NCBI GenBank assembly: GCA_018907035.1
Contig: JACCIC010000064.1
Location: 310,001-374,000 of the forward strand
Direction: 5' to 3'
DNA: 64,000 bases
Source of the DNA: Sycobia sp. Sy_11
Taxonomy: Eukaryota; Arthropoda; Insecta; Hymenoptera; Epichrysomallidae
A program made the position numbers and the translations under genes. Numbering within the stretch: position 1 is the stretch's first letter; each line of letters opens with the position of its first letter. Below, one piece after another: positions 24,060 to 35,890 of the stretch. Under the pieces are notes generated by a model. The model did no database searches and was not told the DNA's origin. It worked only from the letters and a program-made list of their open reading frames with translations.

Positions 24060-25960
24060 TATTTCTTTAACTATGTTCGTGCCTAAGAAGTGTGAAGGTA
24101 AATATGGATTTTATATTATTTATCATATTGGATCCAACGAAAAGGAAAAACATAGAAATTTTCTTTTAATTCTTTCTACATAGATGAGTATGAAGAAAAT
24201 AATATTCAGCATGATCATAGTTTACCTAAACACCATTAAGATTGGATGCAAAATATTTCTAGATATCTAGATTAATAATGTTCAATTCAATTAAATAATG
24301 TTCATCTGAAATCCTATTACGCCGAAAGATGCTTGCAAATTTTTCATTGTAAAGAAAGACGAAAAAGTCGAATTCTAGGATAAATTTAGGAAACTCATCA
24401 AATGACATTCTGCAGTTTGTTTATTAAAAAGAATGACAAAGTATATTTTTAATGTATGCAAATTGAGCTTAAAGCCGATGAAAAATGAGAATGCTTTTCA
24501 ACTTCATGAAGCATAGAGCTTCTATTTGAAAGGTTATTATTTGAAATGCAGCTTTGCTGTTAAATTATCTGCATGCTAATTAAAGTTAGAAAAGTAGCGA
24601 GGAAGAGAGAACTGCATAATGGTTTGTTCGTGAATTAAATCAATTGGTGAAATGATTAATACTCTATGAGATCCTAAAACCTATAAAACTCACTGATCTG
24701 GAGCAATTATCGTAGAAACAAGCTAATGTGTACCCGATAGTTTCAGAGACACAACTTATAACTCATGTAATTTGAAGTACAAAGACTCGAGGTTCATTCA
24801 CGTGATTTTAAATAATCTTAATTATAACACAAATTTTATTTTAAAAGAGGTTAGTACTTTTTCATGGATGAAAGATCGAGTTTCTCTAATCCACATCACA
24901 AACATAAAACATTTCATTTACAAAGTTTATCGATGATTGTCATGTACGCTTTAGATTTATAGATTCATGGCGATGGTTACCATCATTTTTAGAGAAACTG
25001 GCATTATATCTAGAAAATACACTACTATCAACATAGGAATTTCATTCAGATGTATTTTCAAATGTAAATATTAATATTTTGAGACGTACATTTATATTTC
25101 CATATGATTTTGTAGATGAATTAAACACATTATCATGTACAAAACTGCCGAAATTAAAACTTTTAGTTTAAATTAAGGCTTGTTATATTACTGATCAAGA
25201 TTACAATTATACTTTTCAAGTATGTGATAAATTCATATAAGAACTTTAAGAAAATCTTCCGACTCATACTTAAAAATGAATTTTCTATTTTCGGCTAATT
25301 TCTTCGAAAGATTTCGAGAGACATCCATTACAACCTACGGCTTATGTTTTGCTCATTTTTACACAATTCCAGGATTGACATTTGCAGGAGCTCCTCAAAA
25401 CATGAAAGTTCAATTGGGTTTAATTGGTTCACATTATTTTTAAATTACGAAAGTGTAATTAGAAATTTAACTCGTAATTATTAATATAATATTATTTATT
25501 AAAAAAGGTATTTGGATTAGAAGAAGTCTATGCTATTATCTCGTCATACATCATCATAGTATCGTAAATTCGTTATACGTGGACACAAAAAAACGAAAGC
25601 ACTTTTCTATTATATTATAATTTATATGGATGCATTATGGTAAAACGTAAATTGAATAAACACTTCCTCTACTTTCTCGCAGATTCAAATACGGATTATA
25701 TTGCTGAGATAAATTTGGAGTATCCTCACAAAATACACGATAAGCAATTTGATTTATCTTTCTGTGCAAAAAATTGTACACCACCAGGATCAAAGAAAAA
25801 GAAACTAAGCACTCTATCCAATAATAAGAAAAGGTATAAAATTCACGATCGACCATTTAATTAAGCGCTGGTTAACATTGATAAATATTGAAAGGCTGAA
25901 GTACCTTGTAAAACTAATTTTATGGATTATGTTAAATGTTATAATGAGCGAAAGGGTATA
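24060..25960 (+). pseudogene. Viral-type family B DNA polymerase relic (Polinton/adintovirus-like)
   Basis: In broken plus-strand frames the sequence follows the order seen in arthropod proteins with a DNA_pol_B_2 domain. First is an N-terminal region with WMQNISR and a Cys-containing YYAERCLQIFHCKER (about 24,250-24,350). Then come CNLKYKDSRFIHVILNNL (about 24,757-24,812), FRFIDSWRWLPS-type text (24,945-24,990), FPYDFVDELN (about 25,096), and TYGLCFAHFYTIPGLTF (about 25,335-25,385). The longest open piece (25,637-25,864) has YIAEINLEYPHKIHDKQ and C-T-P-P-G ahead of the K-K-K-L-S-T-L motif. The catalytic palm motifs downstream were not recognised. No capsid or integrase gene was seen nearby, so the source (Polinton/Maverick, adintovirus or another virus) is open. 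Confidence 0.6.
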
Positions 25961-27103
25961 TATTTGAAAAATATCTATATATACCAGTCAGTATAGTTTG
26001 CAAACGACGAATGGTGCTCCTAAGTATTGCTTCGAATTGCTACACTACACTAGTGTTAAGCACAACATTAATCCTGTTTAAGATATTTATCAGGGAAGGC
26101 TGGTACTCTAATGCACTCACTTGATCATAATTTTGAAGTAGCTTAGTATAGATTAAATTTCTTCGATTATAAAATTTGCTTGATTATTAGAGGCTTAAAT
26201 TTAATTATACATGTATTCAAGGAGGCACTATATTTCACAATAATTTATTTACGTAGAGATTTATTAGAATGGAATATTTCTTCAGAAACCCCTATAAAAT
26301 ATCGAGGGTATAATTATTTCACCAATACTAGACTTATACGCCAATAAAATTCAATCCCAAGCATTGTAGTAGTTGAATGTGAATTAAAATTTTTAAAGCT
26401 TTTGAATTAATATTCATTGAATTCGAACACTGTATAATAATGGTTGAATTTTATGTTATAATTATTATTTTCAAGTATGTCAGTTTATTATACAGTAATT
26501 TAAAATTTTTCATATATATATAGTTAAGGAATTAATTATATTGAATATAATTAATACAAAATAACTGTGAGTGTTCTTTGTATTATCCAATCCTACATTT
26601 CGAGAGCCCGATAGAGAGTAACTCCTTATTAAAATTTACTGTACCTTTTGTATCTTCACTGATAGTAATAGAATGTTAATCTATCAATATGTGGATGGTG
26701 ACTAACTTCTATAGAATAATGGGACGATAAAGCTGTTCGAAGATTGATGCATAATCGTTTGGACGTTATTTATATAATATAACTAACACGCTGGATTTTG
26801 GAACTTACTGGGCAAAGAATTTTTATCGTTCAAAATGCAGGAATAGACTTACGCGTAAGCAAAAAACTATCAGGCATAAGACGCAGATCCATACGGGTGA
26901 AACAGATGGGCTGTACTAACTTCAACAACATTTCTTTTTCTCCTCTGCACAGTTAGATATGCTAGCCGTAGCGTGTCACAATTATCGGGAATTCAAACCG
27001 AGCTGAGCTTGAAATTGTTTACTTGATGTGCGCGGACCGACGGTCGGCTGCTGCTCGCGCTATGCAGCCAGCCGAGCCTATCGTTATATATAAATGTAGG
27101 ATG
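25961..27103. other. AT-rich DNA, no gene seen
   Basis: No supported coding region. The palm domain of the upstream polymerase would lie here if it were present, but no motif was found. Confidence 0.4.
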
Positions 27104-27105
27104 TA

Positions 27106-28285
27106 CAGGTTAGTTTCCAGCGTTTATCAAAAAATAGCGTCATCAGTGGCACCCGAGCAGAAATGTCAGACCTCATGTTTTATATTTGTAGATTGTGTAT
27201 CTGTTAATAACTTTTCAATATTGTATTTGAGCATTTCTTTTGATGTCATTTATTTTATCGAGCAAAATAATCGCTATTTTTCAGTCAAATAAACTCATCT
27301 GCGGGAAGTGCTGCTTCTATTCTTTAATATGAGGAAAAGTGCAGTTGACGCCTATCGTTTGCTTTTTAAAAACTTATGGGGCAGAATATATTGGTGAACT
27401 GCCGTGCTGCGAGTAATTCAAACGGTGAAGAATGGCGATTTTGATGTTGAAGACAAGGATTGCTCCGAAAAGTAGAAAAGTTGTGAAGACGAGGAATTGG
27501 ATGCTTTGCAGGATGAAGATCCGTGTCAGATTCAAGAAGAGCTTGCTGCATGATTGAGCGTCACACAACAAACCATTTCTCTGTTTCTAAAAGCATTGGA
27601 ATTCATTCAAAAGGTTAGAAACTAGCTGCCGTAAGAATTAAAGCCGAGAAACGTTGAACGGCGATTTTGTATATCCGAAATGTTGCTGCAGTGGTATAAA
27701 ACAAAAGAATTTTTGCATCGTGTTATCATTTGGTGATAAAAAATGGATTAATTATGAAAACCTTAACGGACAGAAAATCGTATGGAAATACCGGCGAGCT
27801 CGCCCAATCGACACCAAAACGAAATATTCACGTAAATAAGGCAAAGTTCTGCATATGGTGGGATCAAAAGGGTGTCGTATACTACGAATTGCTTCCGAAT
27901 GGTCAAACCATCAAAGGATCATTATATTGAACACAACTTATTCATCGCAAGCGAGCATTATAATAAAAACTTCCGTGAAAAACAATATGGAGATTAGTGA
28001 ATGGGAAATTCTCCCTCACCTGCTTTACTTTCCAGACTTGGCACCATCTGATTACCACTTGTTTCGATCAATGCAGATCGCACCTATGGATATACGCTTC
28101 AGCTTAGTAGATGGAATCACAAATTGGCTCGAAAGACGAGAAATGTTTGGTCCAGAATTCCTAAATTGCTAGAAAGATGGGGAAAAGTTATGGTTTCCTA
28201 TGAATAATACTGCAAATAAAGGATATGTAACCATGTTTTCATAATAAAACCTCACATGTTGAGAAAAACACTGGAAACTTACTTA
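27106..28285 (+). mobile_element. mariner element with terminal inverted repeats, decayed
   Basis: 1,180 bp flanked by TA. The ends are CAGGTTAGTTTCCAGCGTTT (left) and, inverted, TAAGTAAGTTTCCAGTGTTT (right). The plus strand holds a mariner transposase in many frames: an N-terminal helix-turn-helix remnant (SAVDAYRLLFKNLWG), DALQDEDPCQIQEELA, VTQQTISLFLKAL (second HTH), FLHRVI followed by a broken first catalytic site, RNIHVNKAKFCIWWDQKGVVY, LLPNGQTIK, and LAPSDYHLFRSMQ (third Asp region). No complete catalytic triad can be read in one frame. Confidence 0.9.
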
Positions 28286-28708
28286 TACAACGAATATAAA
28301 TACAGATCTACAATTTATGTTTTTATTTATTTACTAAATATTTATTACTATATATGCTTTTTTATATTAATATACATTTAAACATTTGTTTTCAACACAA
28401 ATTTAATAAATAAGTATTTTATATAACAAACCAAAGAAATTTCGTTATTGCGAAACTAAATTAAAGATATATTGAAAACAATAAAATTTTATGTTTTACA
28501 TTCTATGTTGAACGCACATTCATCAAATGAGCCTGTAAAGTTGTATAGCTTTCAAAATTCATTTGAAAGAAATGACTATAAAAAATAGAGCAGGTTAATG
28601 AGTCAATGCTAGTGAGGTCATTAGTTACCCTTTTACAAAAATTGTATTGAAAAAAGTATACTATCATCAGTATCTTGTGTTAAAATAATTATTAATTTTA
28701 AATTGCAG

Positions 28709-29280
28709 GTTTATCAGATTCCTTTATTGATACAACAGGGGCATCAAAGAAATTGAGTTTACGATGTAAAAATCGTGAACAAATTAAAACTAAATTGCAT
28801 AAGTTAAAAACAAACTCATGTTCTAGTTCTGATGCTAGTGACGATGATAATGAAAACCGAAAAAAACGCTCCATTAAAGCAAGTAATATAGACAATTCTT
28901 TAATAAAAAAAAGAGACACTTATGACGATTCAAGTGACTCGCAAGATCCAGGATGTGATAGTACTAAATGTAAACGAACCAGAAACGTTAAATTGATAAC
29001 TAGAGCATCTTCATCCAAATCCAGTGTTAGCAATGTTGTAAACAAGACCAAATCCTCTAAAAATACTAGTGATAGAAAACATTGCACTATTAAAGAAAAA
29101 ATTAAGATAAATCCTAACCAATATCGATTTGAATTTTCAAAAATAGCCAGAGTTAAAATTAGTGATAAATATTTCACAGTGAATGAAAATAATTTTAAAA
29201 CTCGTCGAAAGCTGTTATATTTTACTAATACTTGCACGTATATTTATATCAATTACTTTCTTCTATTTACAAATCAATAA
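28709..29280 (+). CDS. Candidate host exon or orphan ORF, Ser/Lys-rich
   Basis: An open frame of about 190 codons is preceded by a plausible 3' splice site (tttaaattgcag at 28,697-28,708), which makes the frame open from the splice junction; the first ATG is at 28,753. The protein would be rich in Ser, Asp and Lys (SCSSSDASDDDNENRKKR; SSSKSSVSNVVNKTKSS), typical of disordered nuclear proteins, with basic clusters that could serve as nuclear localisation signals. It ends in a Tyr/Phe-rich stretch, which suggests the real exon may end earlier, for example at a GT near 29,238. No domain is recognised and no neighbouring exon was found. A chance ORF or an unknown mobile-element ORF is possible. 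Confidence 0.35.
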
Positions 29281-29731
29281 TCGAGGAAAAATTAAAAGTT
29301 CCCATTTAGATTATGAAATGCTTAAATTGTAGATTTATTGTTCGTGTATGAATACCGTTTATGATAATTTTGAAAAATGAACATGGCGATAGTAATAATA
29401 ATGTACTATTGCAATATTTATAAAATTAATACTAATAAATGAAAGTTTTAATGTGTATTTATTATTATACAAGAAACATAATTGAATTCTACTTTATTGA
29501 ATGATCATTATCTGTGCTTCTGATTCTTTTTAATATGTACCAAGCAAAACTCATGCAAAATGGTTTAATAGAATCAGGAAATGAAGTTGAAAATTCCACT
29601 TATGTCAACTACTGTAATAAATATTAATAAATATTTTTACCAGTCTTTATAGTCGTATTAAACAAAATATTTATAGAGAAATAATTAAATTTACTACTTT
29701 AAATTAATAAAATCAGTATATTGTCTAATTT

Positions 29732-30021
29732 CGGATTTTTTTTCAGATTCTATGGGGGTGACTATCAACAAGGGTAGTTTAACTGCCGTTGCTTCATTAT
29801 TTATCTATAAATATTTTATTTAATACGACTTTACAATCGATAACAGGTTTCTTGTAGTTATACTTAGATATATTGATTTGCTTAATGAAATTTTTAAATG
29901 GACGGATTTGAATAATACTATTATTGTCTTGATTATGATGGTCATCCGGTGTGGCAGCGGTTTCTCGGACAATGAACTTATGCACTGGCTTTCTTGATCT
30001 TCTTAGACCTAACAATTGCAC
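29732..30021 (-). other. Small minus-strand frame and a Penelope-terminus-like motif
   Basis: A 74-residue frame (29,797-30,021) of unknown function. Just below it, 29,735-29,785 (cagattctatgggggtgact atcaacaaggg, split here) resembles the 'gtctacgggggtgact...caagga' text found at the Penelope-like end at 44,813-44,852 and 45,562-45,600. The frame may therefore be part of a retroelement end rather than a host exon. Confidence 0.25.
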
Positions 30022-30586
30022 GGGATGTAATACAAATGATGTAACGATAATGTATTGATTTAAAAAAAATGATTTTAGCCTGAAATATTTCTTGAATAAT
30101 AAACAATATTATTATAGTATTATAATTATATTATTATTATTATAATTATATTATTATTATTATTATATTATTATACAATAGTATTATATGCATTTATGAA
30201 TGTATGAATTAACATAGACTGATGTGAAGGATAGATCATAATGAATGCACATGATTTACGCCTAAGAAGATATATTTCAGCCAAATAAAATTCAAGTTAA
30301 ATACAAAGGTTATTTTAAGAAAAAGAAATGAAAATGATTTCAAATACGCTTCACTAAAATTTCACTTAAGGTCAAATAATTTCTCACAAGTGTACAGAAT
30401 ATTCCAGAAGCAAGGATACTTCTAAATTATTGTCCAACTTTCAGAAAAATGGTAAGTACATGGTAAGTGGTAGGGTTTGGCACAATGAATCGATTTGTGA
30501 CTTTGACCATGCTCCCAAACTCATTTTTAAAGATAATTTACAAATCAATTCATCCTTAAATAGCAACGTACGATGAAAAGAAAGGT

Positions 30587-30735
30587 TTTCATTTTATTTT
30601 TAAAACTGAGCAAGCTTTTCTATCAATAAATTCGAATGTGCTTTCACATTCATGTAAAAAATTATATAATTGACGTTCTTTTTTCGTTGTTAAATTGATT
30701 TTATCCATTAATCTATATTGAAAATCTTTGAAATA
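30587..30735 (-). pseudogene. Possible Penelope-like fragment next to a mariner
   Basis: The minus-strand text after the mariner end (DKINLTTKKERQLYNFLHE, FEFIDRKA) loosely resembles the part of the Penelope-like GIY-YIG region found beside the mariner of the same lineage at 57,460-57,605. The resemblance is weak and the GIY-YIG signature itself is absent. Confidence 0.2.
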
Positions 30736-30737
30736 TA

Positions 30738-31696
30738 TTAGGTTGTCAAATATCTCCCTTCCCCTTCTTTGCTCTTCATTCAATGCTTTATAAAAAGTGT
30801 TATAATGGTCGGACTTACTTCAACTATACGCCGTTTTGTTCGATAATCTGTTTCCATCTAGACGGCAACTTTATGATACCCCTCTCGTAAAAACCCCTCT
30901 CCTTATTTGCGAAGAATTCGGACAGCCACTTTTCACAAGCCGCTTTTGAGTCCAACTTTACACCACCAAGGGCTTTCGACATGGACTATTGGGACAGATG
31001 ACACTATTTGGGAGGATCCACCGGCCTTGGACCACGATCGCTGTCGCTTGATATTATCGTATGTGATCCTTTTTTCGTCGCAAGGCACCGTGCGCTTCAA
31101 AAATGGGTCGAGTTCATTCCGTTCTAGCAGCACATCTCACGTGTTGATTCGATCCAGAACGATTTTTTGCGTGAAATCATGCGGCACCCAAACATCAAGC
31201 TTTTTTGTATCCAGCCTTTTGCAGATGGCTTAAAATGGTTTGGTGACTAACTTTCATCTCCTAGGCGATGTCACGAGATGCCACATGCCGGTCTAACTCG
31301 ATAAATTCCATGATTTGATTGGTATTCGTTGCCACAGGTCTTCCACCGGCTTTTCACCGGCTCTGAATCGGCGAAACCATTCCTCTGCGGTTCGAAGTGA
31401 TAGCGTGCCATTCCCCAAAACACTATTAATCTCACGGAAAGTTTCTCTAGCGGATTTTCCTTTGACGAAGGAGAACTTTCAAATAGCGCGAATTTCGGCG
31501 TTAGTGAACTCCATTTTTACACGTTCATAACTTTTGAACGCAATATCTAAACTAGTCATGCATAGCGTCATTTTTCACTTTATGTGAAGACCTTTCAAAT
31601 GATGTATAGTATTGCCAGATACGAGCTCTGTAGCGCTTTGGACATGCGCGAAATGCATAAGACAAAAAGGCGAAAGGGAAATATTTGACAACCTAA
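30738..31696 (-). mobile_element. mariner element with internal deletion (lineage with CAAATATCTCC ends)
   Basis: 959 bp between TA dinucleotides. The ends are TTAGGTTGTCAAATATCTCCC and, inverted, TTAGGTTGTCAAATATTTCCC, a near-perfect pair. The minus strand encodes an N-terminal domain starting at about 31,516 (EFTNAEIRAI), a second HTH, then EKRITYDNIKRQRSWSKAGG. After that the frame jumps near 31,010 to the C-terminal segment (SKALGGVKLDSK, then FYERGIIKLPSRWKQIIEQNG). About 300 bp including the second and third catalytic residues are gone compared with the 1,254-bp copy at 58,175-59,428. It is a non-autonomous internal-deletion derivative. Confidence 0.9.
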
Positions 31697-31739
31697 TATA
31701 TCATGACATTTTGGATTAAGCAGATACATAGATTCCGTA

Positions 31740-32385
31740 ATCCCGTAAATTTTTGGTGGGGGCATTCAGATTATTTGTTTACTAAAACTAGTTTATTGAT
31801 TTTTTTATTTCTTAGTAGTAGTTTTTATCTATCGGATTTGATATAATTTTATAAAGTCTAAAAGACTGATAAAAATATTCATTACTTGAGTTTAGAATTG
31901 TCTACATAAGTACAGTTTTAATATTTAAATATAGTTAGAAGCCTTGAGAAAGTTTACAGGCGGAATATTTAGCTAATCTTTTTTGGATTTCCACTCGTTC
32001 CAATCGTTCAAGAAATTTCCTTAAAAGTTTCTTGAAATACTGCGTGCAAAGAATTCAGTAATTGTTCAATTAAATCTCTCATGAAGTATTCCTGAAAGCG
32101 AAGTGCATACAACCGCATCACCGCCGTGTGAAGGCAGAAACGCGAGAAGACCAGACCTTGCCGTCGTTCCAAGCGCGCTCGACTGCCGTCCGTCGATGGC
32201 CCACCGCTACCGCCACCAGACAAGGTACGGATAACCTCCTCTCAAATGAGGTTATAATATATATATAAAAGGAAAGAGAGTCTAGAGGCGTAGGAGAGTG
32301 AGCGAGTACTGCATTCGCTATATGTACGAGGTGTACGATATGAAGTGAGTATTTTGTTTGTGAAACGAAAACACTAATTTTAATG
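31740..32385. other. AT-rich repeat-like DNA, then a GC-rich patch
   Basis: 31,790-31,930 (gactgataaaaatattcatta, then tgtctacataagtacag) resembles stretches at 43,605-43,640 and 48,480-48,555, suggesting a shared repeat family tied to the Penelope-like ends. 32,090-32,340 is a short GC-richer patch with no supported gene. Confidence 0.3.
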
Positions 32386-32389
32386 CAAA

Positions 32390-33300
32390 AATGAAAATAT
32401 TTCATTCAAAGTATTGGCCATTGTTTTCTGAATGTTTTTTCACCACCCTTCTAGGAATTTATAGATACCACGCCAATAAAATTGTTTGTCTTTTAAAGCA
32501 AACCCATCAGACACCCAATTGTCGACTTCCTCGTAGGCATCGAAGTGCGGCTCAGCCACGCATGTTGATGAAAACAAATGGTAGCCGAAAAGAACAAAGT
32601 TTGATGAATATGGTAGGTAGGGTAGTAGTTCCCAATCAGATGCTTTAATTGTATCCTGAACCGATTTTGCTTTGTGAGCAACTGCATTGTCATGGAGCAA
32701 AAGTAACTTGCCATTTGGCACATTGTGGTTGAATTCGAACATTGCATGATTCAAATTGACCCTGATCCCACCAAACGCACAGCATTATCTTCTTGCCGAA
32801 TCGATCTGGTTTTGTAATCAATGTTCAATGTTGTGTCGGATCAACCCATGATTTTTTTCCGCTTATGATTCTTAAAATAGATATGTTTTTCATCGCAACT
32901 AACAATTCGATGTAAAATTGATTTTTTTTCGTGTTATCGAGCACCAACAATTCGATGTAAAATTGATTTTTTTTATATTATTGTGTTCGAAGCAAAATTT
33001 TACAAATGTTTATTCGGTTTTCCATCTGCCGTTCAGTTAATTTATGTGGCACTAATTTTCCACACTTTTAGATCATTCCAATAGATTTTAAACGGTCAAA
33101 AATTGTTTTCTGTGCACCATTTAAGACGTGTGCTATTTTCTTTTCACTCAAAGTGTCATCTTCATCCAATGTTGTTTATAATTCGATGCCTTCAAACTTT
33201 TTTAGTGGTCTTCTACGTTCTTTATATCTCACATCAAAATTATTATTTTTAACGGTTGTTACCACCTTTAGCATATTTTTTCTAATAAAACGTTATCACA
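32390..33300 (-). pseudogene. mariner transposase relic
   Basis: Minus-strand text includes FDVRYKERRRPLKKFEG, LDEDDTLSEKKIAHVLNGAQ, VPHKLTERQMENRI, DEKHIYFKNHKRKKSWVDPTQH (first catalytic Asp), IMLCVWWDQG, LLLLHDNAVAHKAKSVQDTI (second Asp), then YLPYSSNFVLFGYHLFSS, where the third Asp (YSPD) has become Asn. A 45-bp tandem duplication lies at 32,901-32,990 (aacaattcgatgtaaaattg twice). Terminal repeats were not pinned down. It is unable to catalyse transposition. Confidence 0.8.
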
Positions 33301-33662
33301 ATATGCCTCGACAAGCATTTGTTTAAAAAAATGTTAACTCTATCAAATAGTCGTATGAAGTTATTTATTCAAATCGAATATACAGTAAAATGAAAATTAA
33401 TCTTTTAATTCGTTACAAAGCTTGAGATGAAGACATGGAGTTGCATAAAGATTTGAGCATTAAATGGAATAACCATAGCGCCATTTCGAATGGGAAAGAA
33501 AAGCCGTATTTGTAGAGCTACAAGTAGGAAAACTCTTCAGTGTACCGAGAGCGGAAGTCCTATGAACATTGTCGTAAAATTTATTTTCTTGACGATATGT
33601 TCTGTTATTTGTTGTTCATTCATTCGGAATCGTCCTGACCATCAAAAAGTCTAAATATATAC
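33301..33662. other. No gene seen
   Basis: AT-rich sequence between the mariner relic and the (TA)n tract. Confidence 0.4.
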
Positions 33663-33663
33663 A

Positions 33664-33708
<45 letters not shown>
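33664..33708. repeat. (TA)n microsatellite
   Basis: About 44 bases of TA repeats, directly abutting AGTGGCG at 33,708-33,714. Confidence 0.95.
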
Positions 33709-33709
<1 letters not shown>

Positions 33710-33711
<2 letters not shown>

Positions 33712-34526
33712 GCGAAGGTCACAATGAGCGATGGCCTCTGCCCCGGGTGTCTCAGAAGAAGGTGTGCGTCTTAGCGACTAATCGCCATTTTCTCCTTCTT
33801 TCGAGGTGCTGCCGAACGAAGACACAGGAGGAAGAGAGGAGCAGCGATGAGAAGCCCGAACCGATGCACGCACACGCGTCGTATAGGTAGCAGGAGCGAC
33901 AAGCGTATGCCGCCGCGAAAGAGCGAGAGAAATGAGTAGGGACCGGCGAAGAGAGGGGGAAGGTGAAGACGGATTTATTGCACATTCGACCGCCGAGTTC
34001 TACAGAGTTTACCGAGGTTTTCTTCCTTATCTAGTATCGATTATTGAGAGTTAGGTAATAAACCTAGAGACGTGATTTTCAGCCGAAAAATGCGCGTGAA
34101 GTGCTTGTAAAGAACGAAGTGCGAAGCAACTGCGAAGCCGACGAGCGAGTTGACGGTCAGCCCGGCCGATCCCAAGAGGTATAGAGCGAGAGGGGCAATA
34201 GCGGCTCTCCCGAGCCGATCATCACCTGCCCGAACGAGAGGAGTACTGTCGCGGTTCATTCGTACCGAGTGTTCCAGCCTACAGAAGAAGAGGGAGACTG
34301 AGCACCACCCGCGCCTTCCATCAACAGCGGTGATAGCCTTATACGGTGAGTACCGACGGCCGACGACTGTAGAATGTAAGCCCGGGCCACAGACCGCGGT
34401 ATGACGGAGGCGTATATGCGAACGGGAAAACGTGCGTGCGCGGAAGGAGCACGAGGACGATAGCGTTATTCGAGGAGAAGAGACGATGACTCACTAACGA
34501 AAACCGTGAGCTAGCGTGTGTGTGCC

Positions 34527-34585
<59 letters not shown>

Positions 34586-34901
34586 AAGAGTGTGTGTGCC
34601 GCGGGAGAAAGAGATTCGAATAGCGAAACCGGGAGTGCGAGAGAGAGAGAGATAGTGAGAGAGAGAATACTGCGGAAGATGCTGTACATCCGTCGTGAGA
34701 ATAAATGAAACTCTTATAGTGAGCGAGGTGTTGTTATTGATCGCCGCCCCCCTTTCTATTAATCTAGCGTTGCCCCGCTTCATCAGCGAACCCCCTCGTG
34801 GAGCGAGGACGGGTTGACATTAGCCGGACGAACCAGCAGGTAGGTGCTGTGTGCGAGACTAAGATATTCTGTAGCGGTTGCCACGGCAAGGGCTACAACG
34901 C

Positions 34902-34903
<2 letters not shown>
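33710..34903. mobile_element. LTR-like GC-rich block between two (TA)n tracts
   Basis: 1,194 bp starting TGGCG and ending CGCCA (TG...CA ends), with flanks that extend the inverted match to AGTGGCG...CGCCACT and then (TA)n on both sides. It is CpG-rich and contains AATAAA-type signals (34,055 and 34,702) and a (GA)n run at 34,529-34,584. The composition and ends fit a solo LTR inserted into a TA microsatellite. No coding region or matching second copy was seen. Confidence 0.35.
34529..34584. repeat. (GA)n microsatellite
   Basis: Uninterrupted GA dinucleotides, about 28 units, inside the LTR-like block. Confidence 0.95.

Positions 34904-34904
<1 letters not shown>

Positions 34905-34948
<44 letters not shown>
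34905..34948. repeat. (TA)n microsatellite
   Basis: TA repeats following ...CGCCAC, mirroring the tract at 33,664-33,708. Confidence 0.95.
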
Positions 34949-34950
<2 letters not shown>

Positions 34951-35254
34951 CATACGATTCGGCCCCTCGATGGCGCGATCGTCTATTGCTCTCATCACTA
35001 ATCCATCACTGCATGTATTAATCTTATGCTTATGAAACAGTGAAATCAAGGATAATAAAGAAAGAATATTCATGATATACACGAAAGGCTCAGACAGTTT
35101 TGATCGCTGCGCCATGAAAATACAATTTCCATACGGTCAATAGCTACACTAATATGACAACTCTATGTCAGCTTGAATTAGTACGAATTTTCCTACGTTA
35201 CACGTTTTGAGAATAAATAAATAAATAAATATATATATATATGTATATATATAT

Positions 35255-35416
35255 TGGATTGAGTGGCGTTATGCGCAGCGTACTCCTTGCGCTCTAAGCA
35301 CATGCTATATACATGTGCATGTGTATGTGTGTGTACGCCGCTCGGCCGCTTCATGGAGCCTTACGGCTCATTATTTTGTCGCGATTGTCGAACGTATCTA
35401 GATATGTTGTTCTATA

Positions 35417-35503
<87 letters not shown>

Positions 35504-35566
35504 GCGTTCTAATTAGATCAGTAATCTCTGCTTTGTATTGATTGTATTATCCTTCTAATCCATCCA
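35255..35566 (+). mobile_element. copia-like 5' LTR (copia-A)
   Basis: The block ends ...CATCCA and is followed at 35,567 by GTTATGGGCCCAG, the primer-binding-site motif known from insect copia elements, which use part of initiator tRNA-Met. It shares the internal text GTACGCCGCTCGGCCGC...TACGGCTCATTA with the LTR at 60,394-60,584. The start at TGGATTGAGTGG is inferred by alignment with that copy. The LTR carries a (TA)n tract of about 85 bases (35,415-35,500), interrupted once. Confidence 0.6.
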
Positions 35567-35840
35567 GTTATGGGCCCAGTACGCTTCCACTACGCGATAA
35601 TATTAATATTTAGAATTTATTGATTTATTTAAATTTAGAAAATTTAAATTTTACGTGAACACGTGGTCGCGGGCTTTGTTCAAAAGGCTTTTAACGGAAA
35701 GCTGAAATTCGGAAGTAAATAAATTATATAATATTGAGATATAAATTCAGTGCGCGTTAAGGCTTATTTCCGCAGAATAAAAGTGATTTATAGAAGTAAT
35801 TAAATCTAAGTTGGAAATAACTTAGAGAGAAATTTGTACA

Positions 35841-35890
<50 letters not shown>

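Noticed and set aside
28698..29237. Minus-strand frames opposite the Ser/Lys-rich candidate exon
   Set aside because: Leu/Phe-rich complement of AAA/GAT-rich codons; the plus strand has the splice acceptor and the more protein-like composition.
34339..34783. Ser-Leu repeat frames on the minus strand and Arg-Glu repeats on the plus strand
   Set aside because: Translations of the (GA)n microsatellite; the same holds at 23,033-23,243, 54,982-55,406 and 61,413-61,841.
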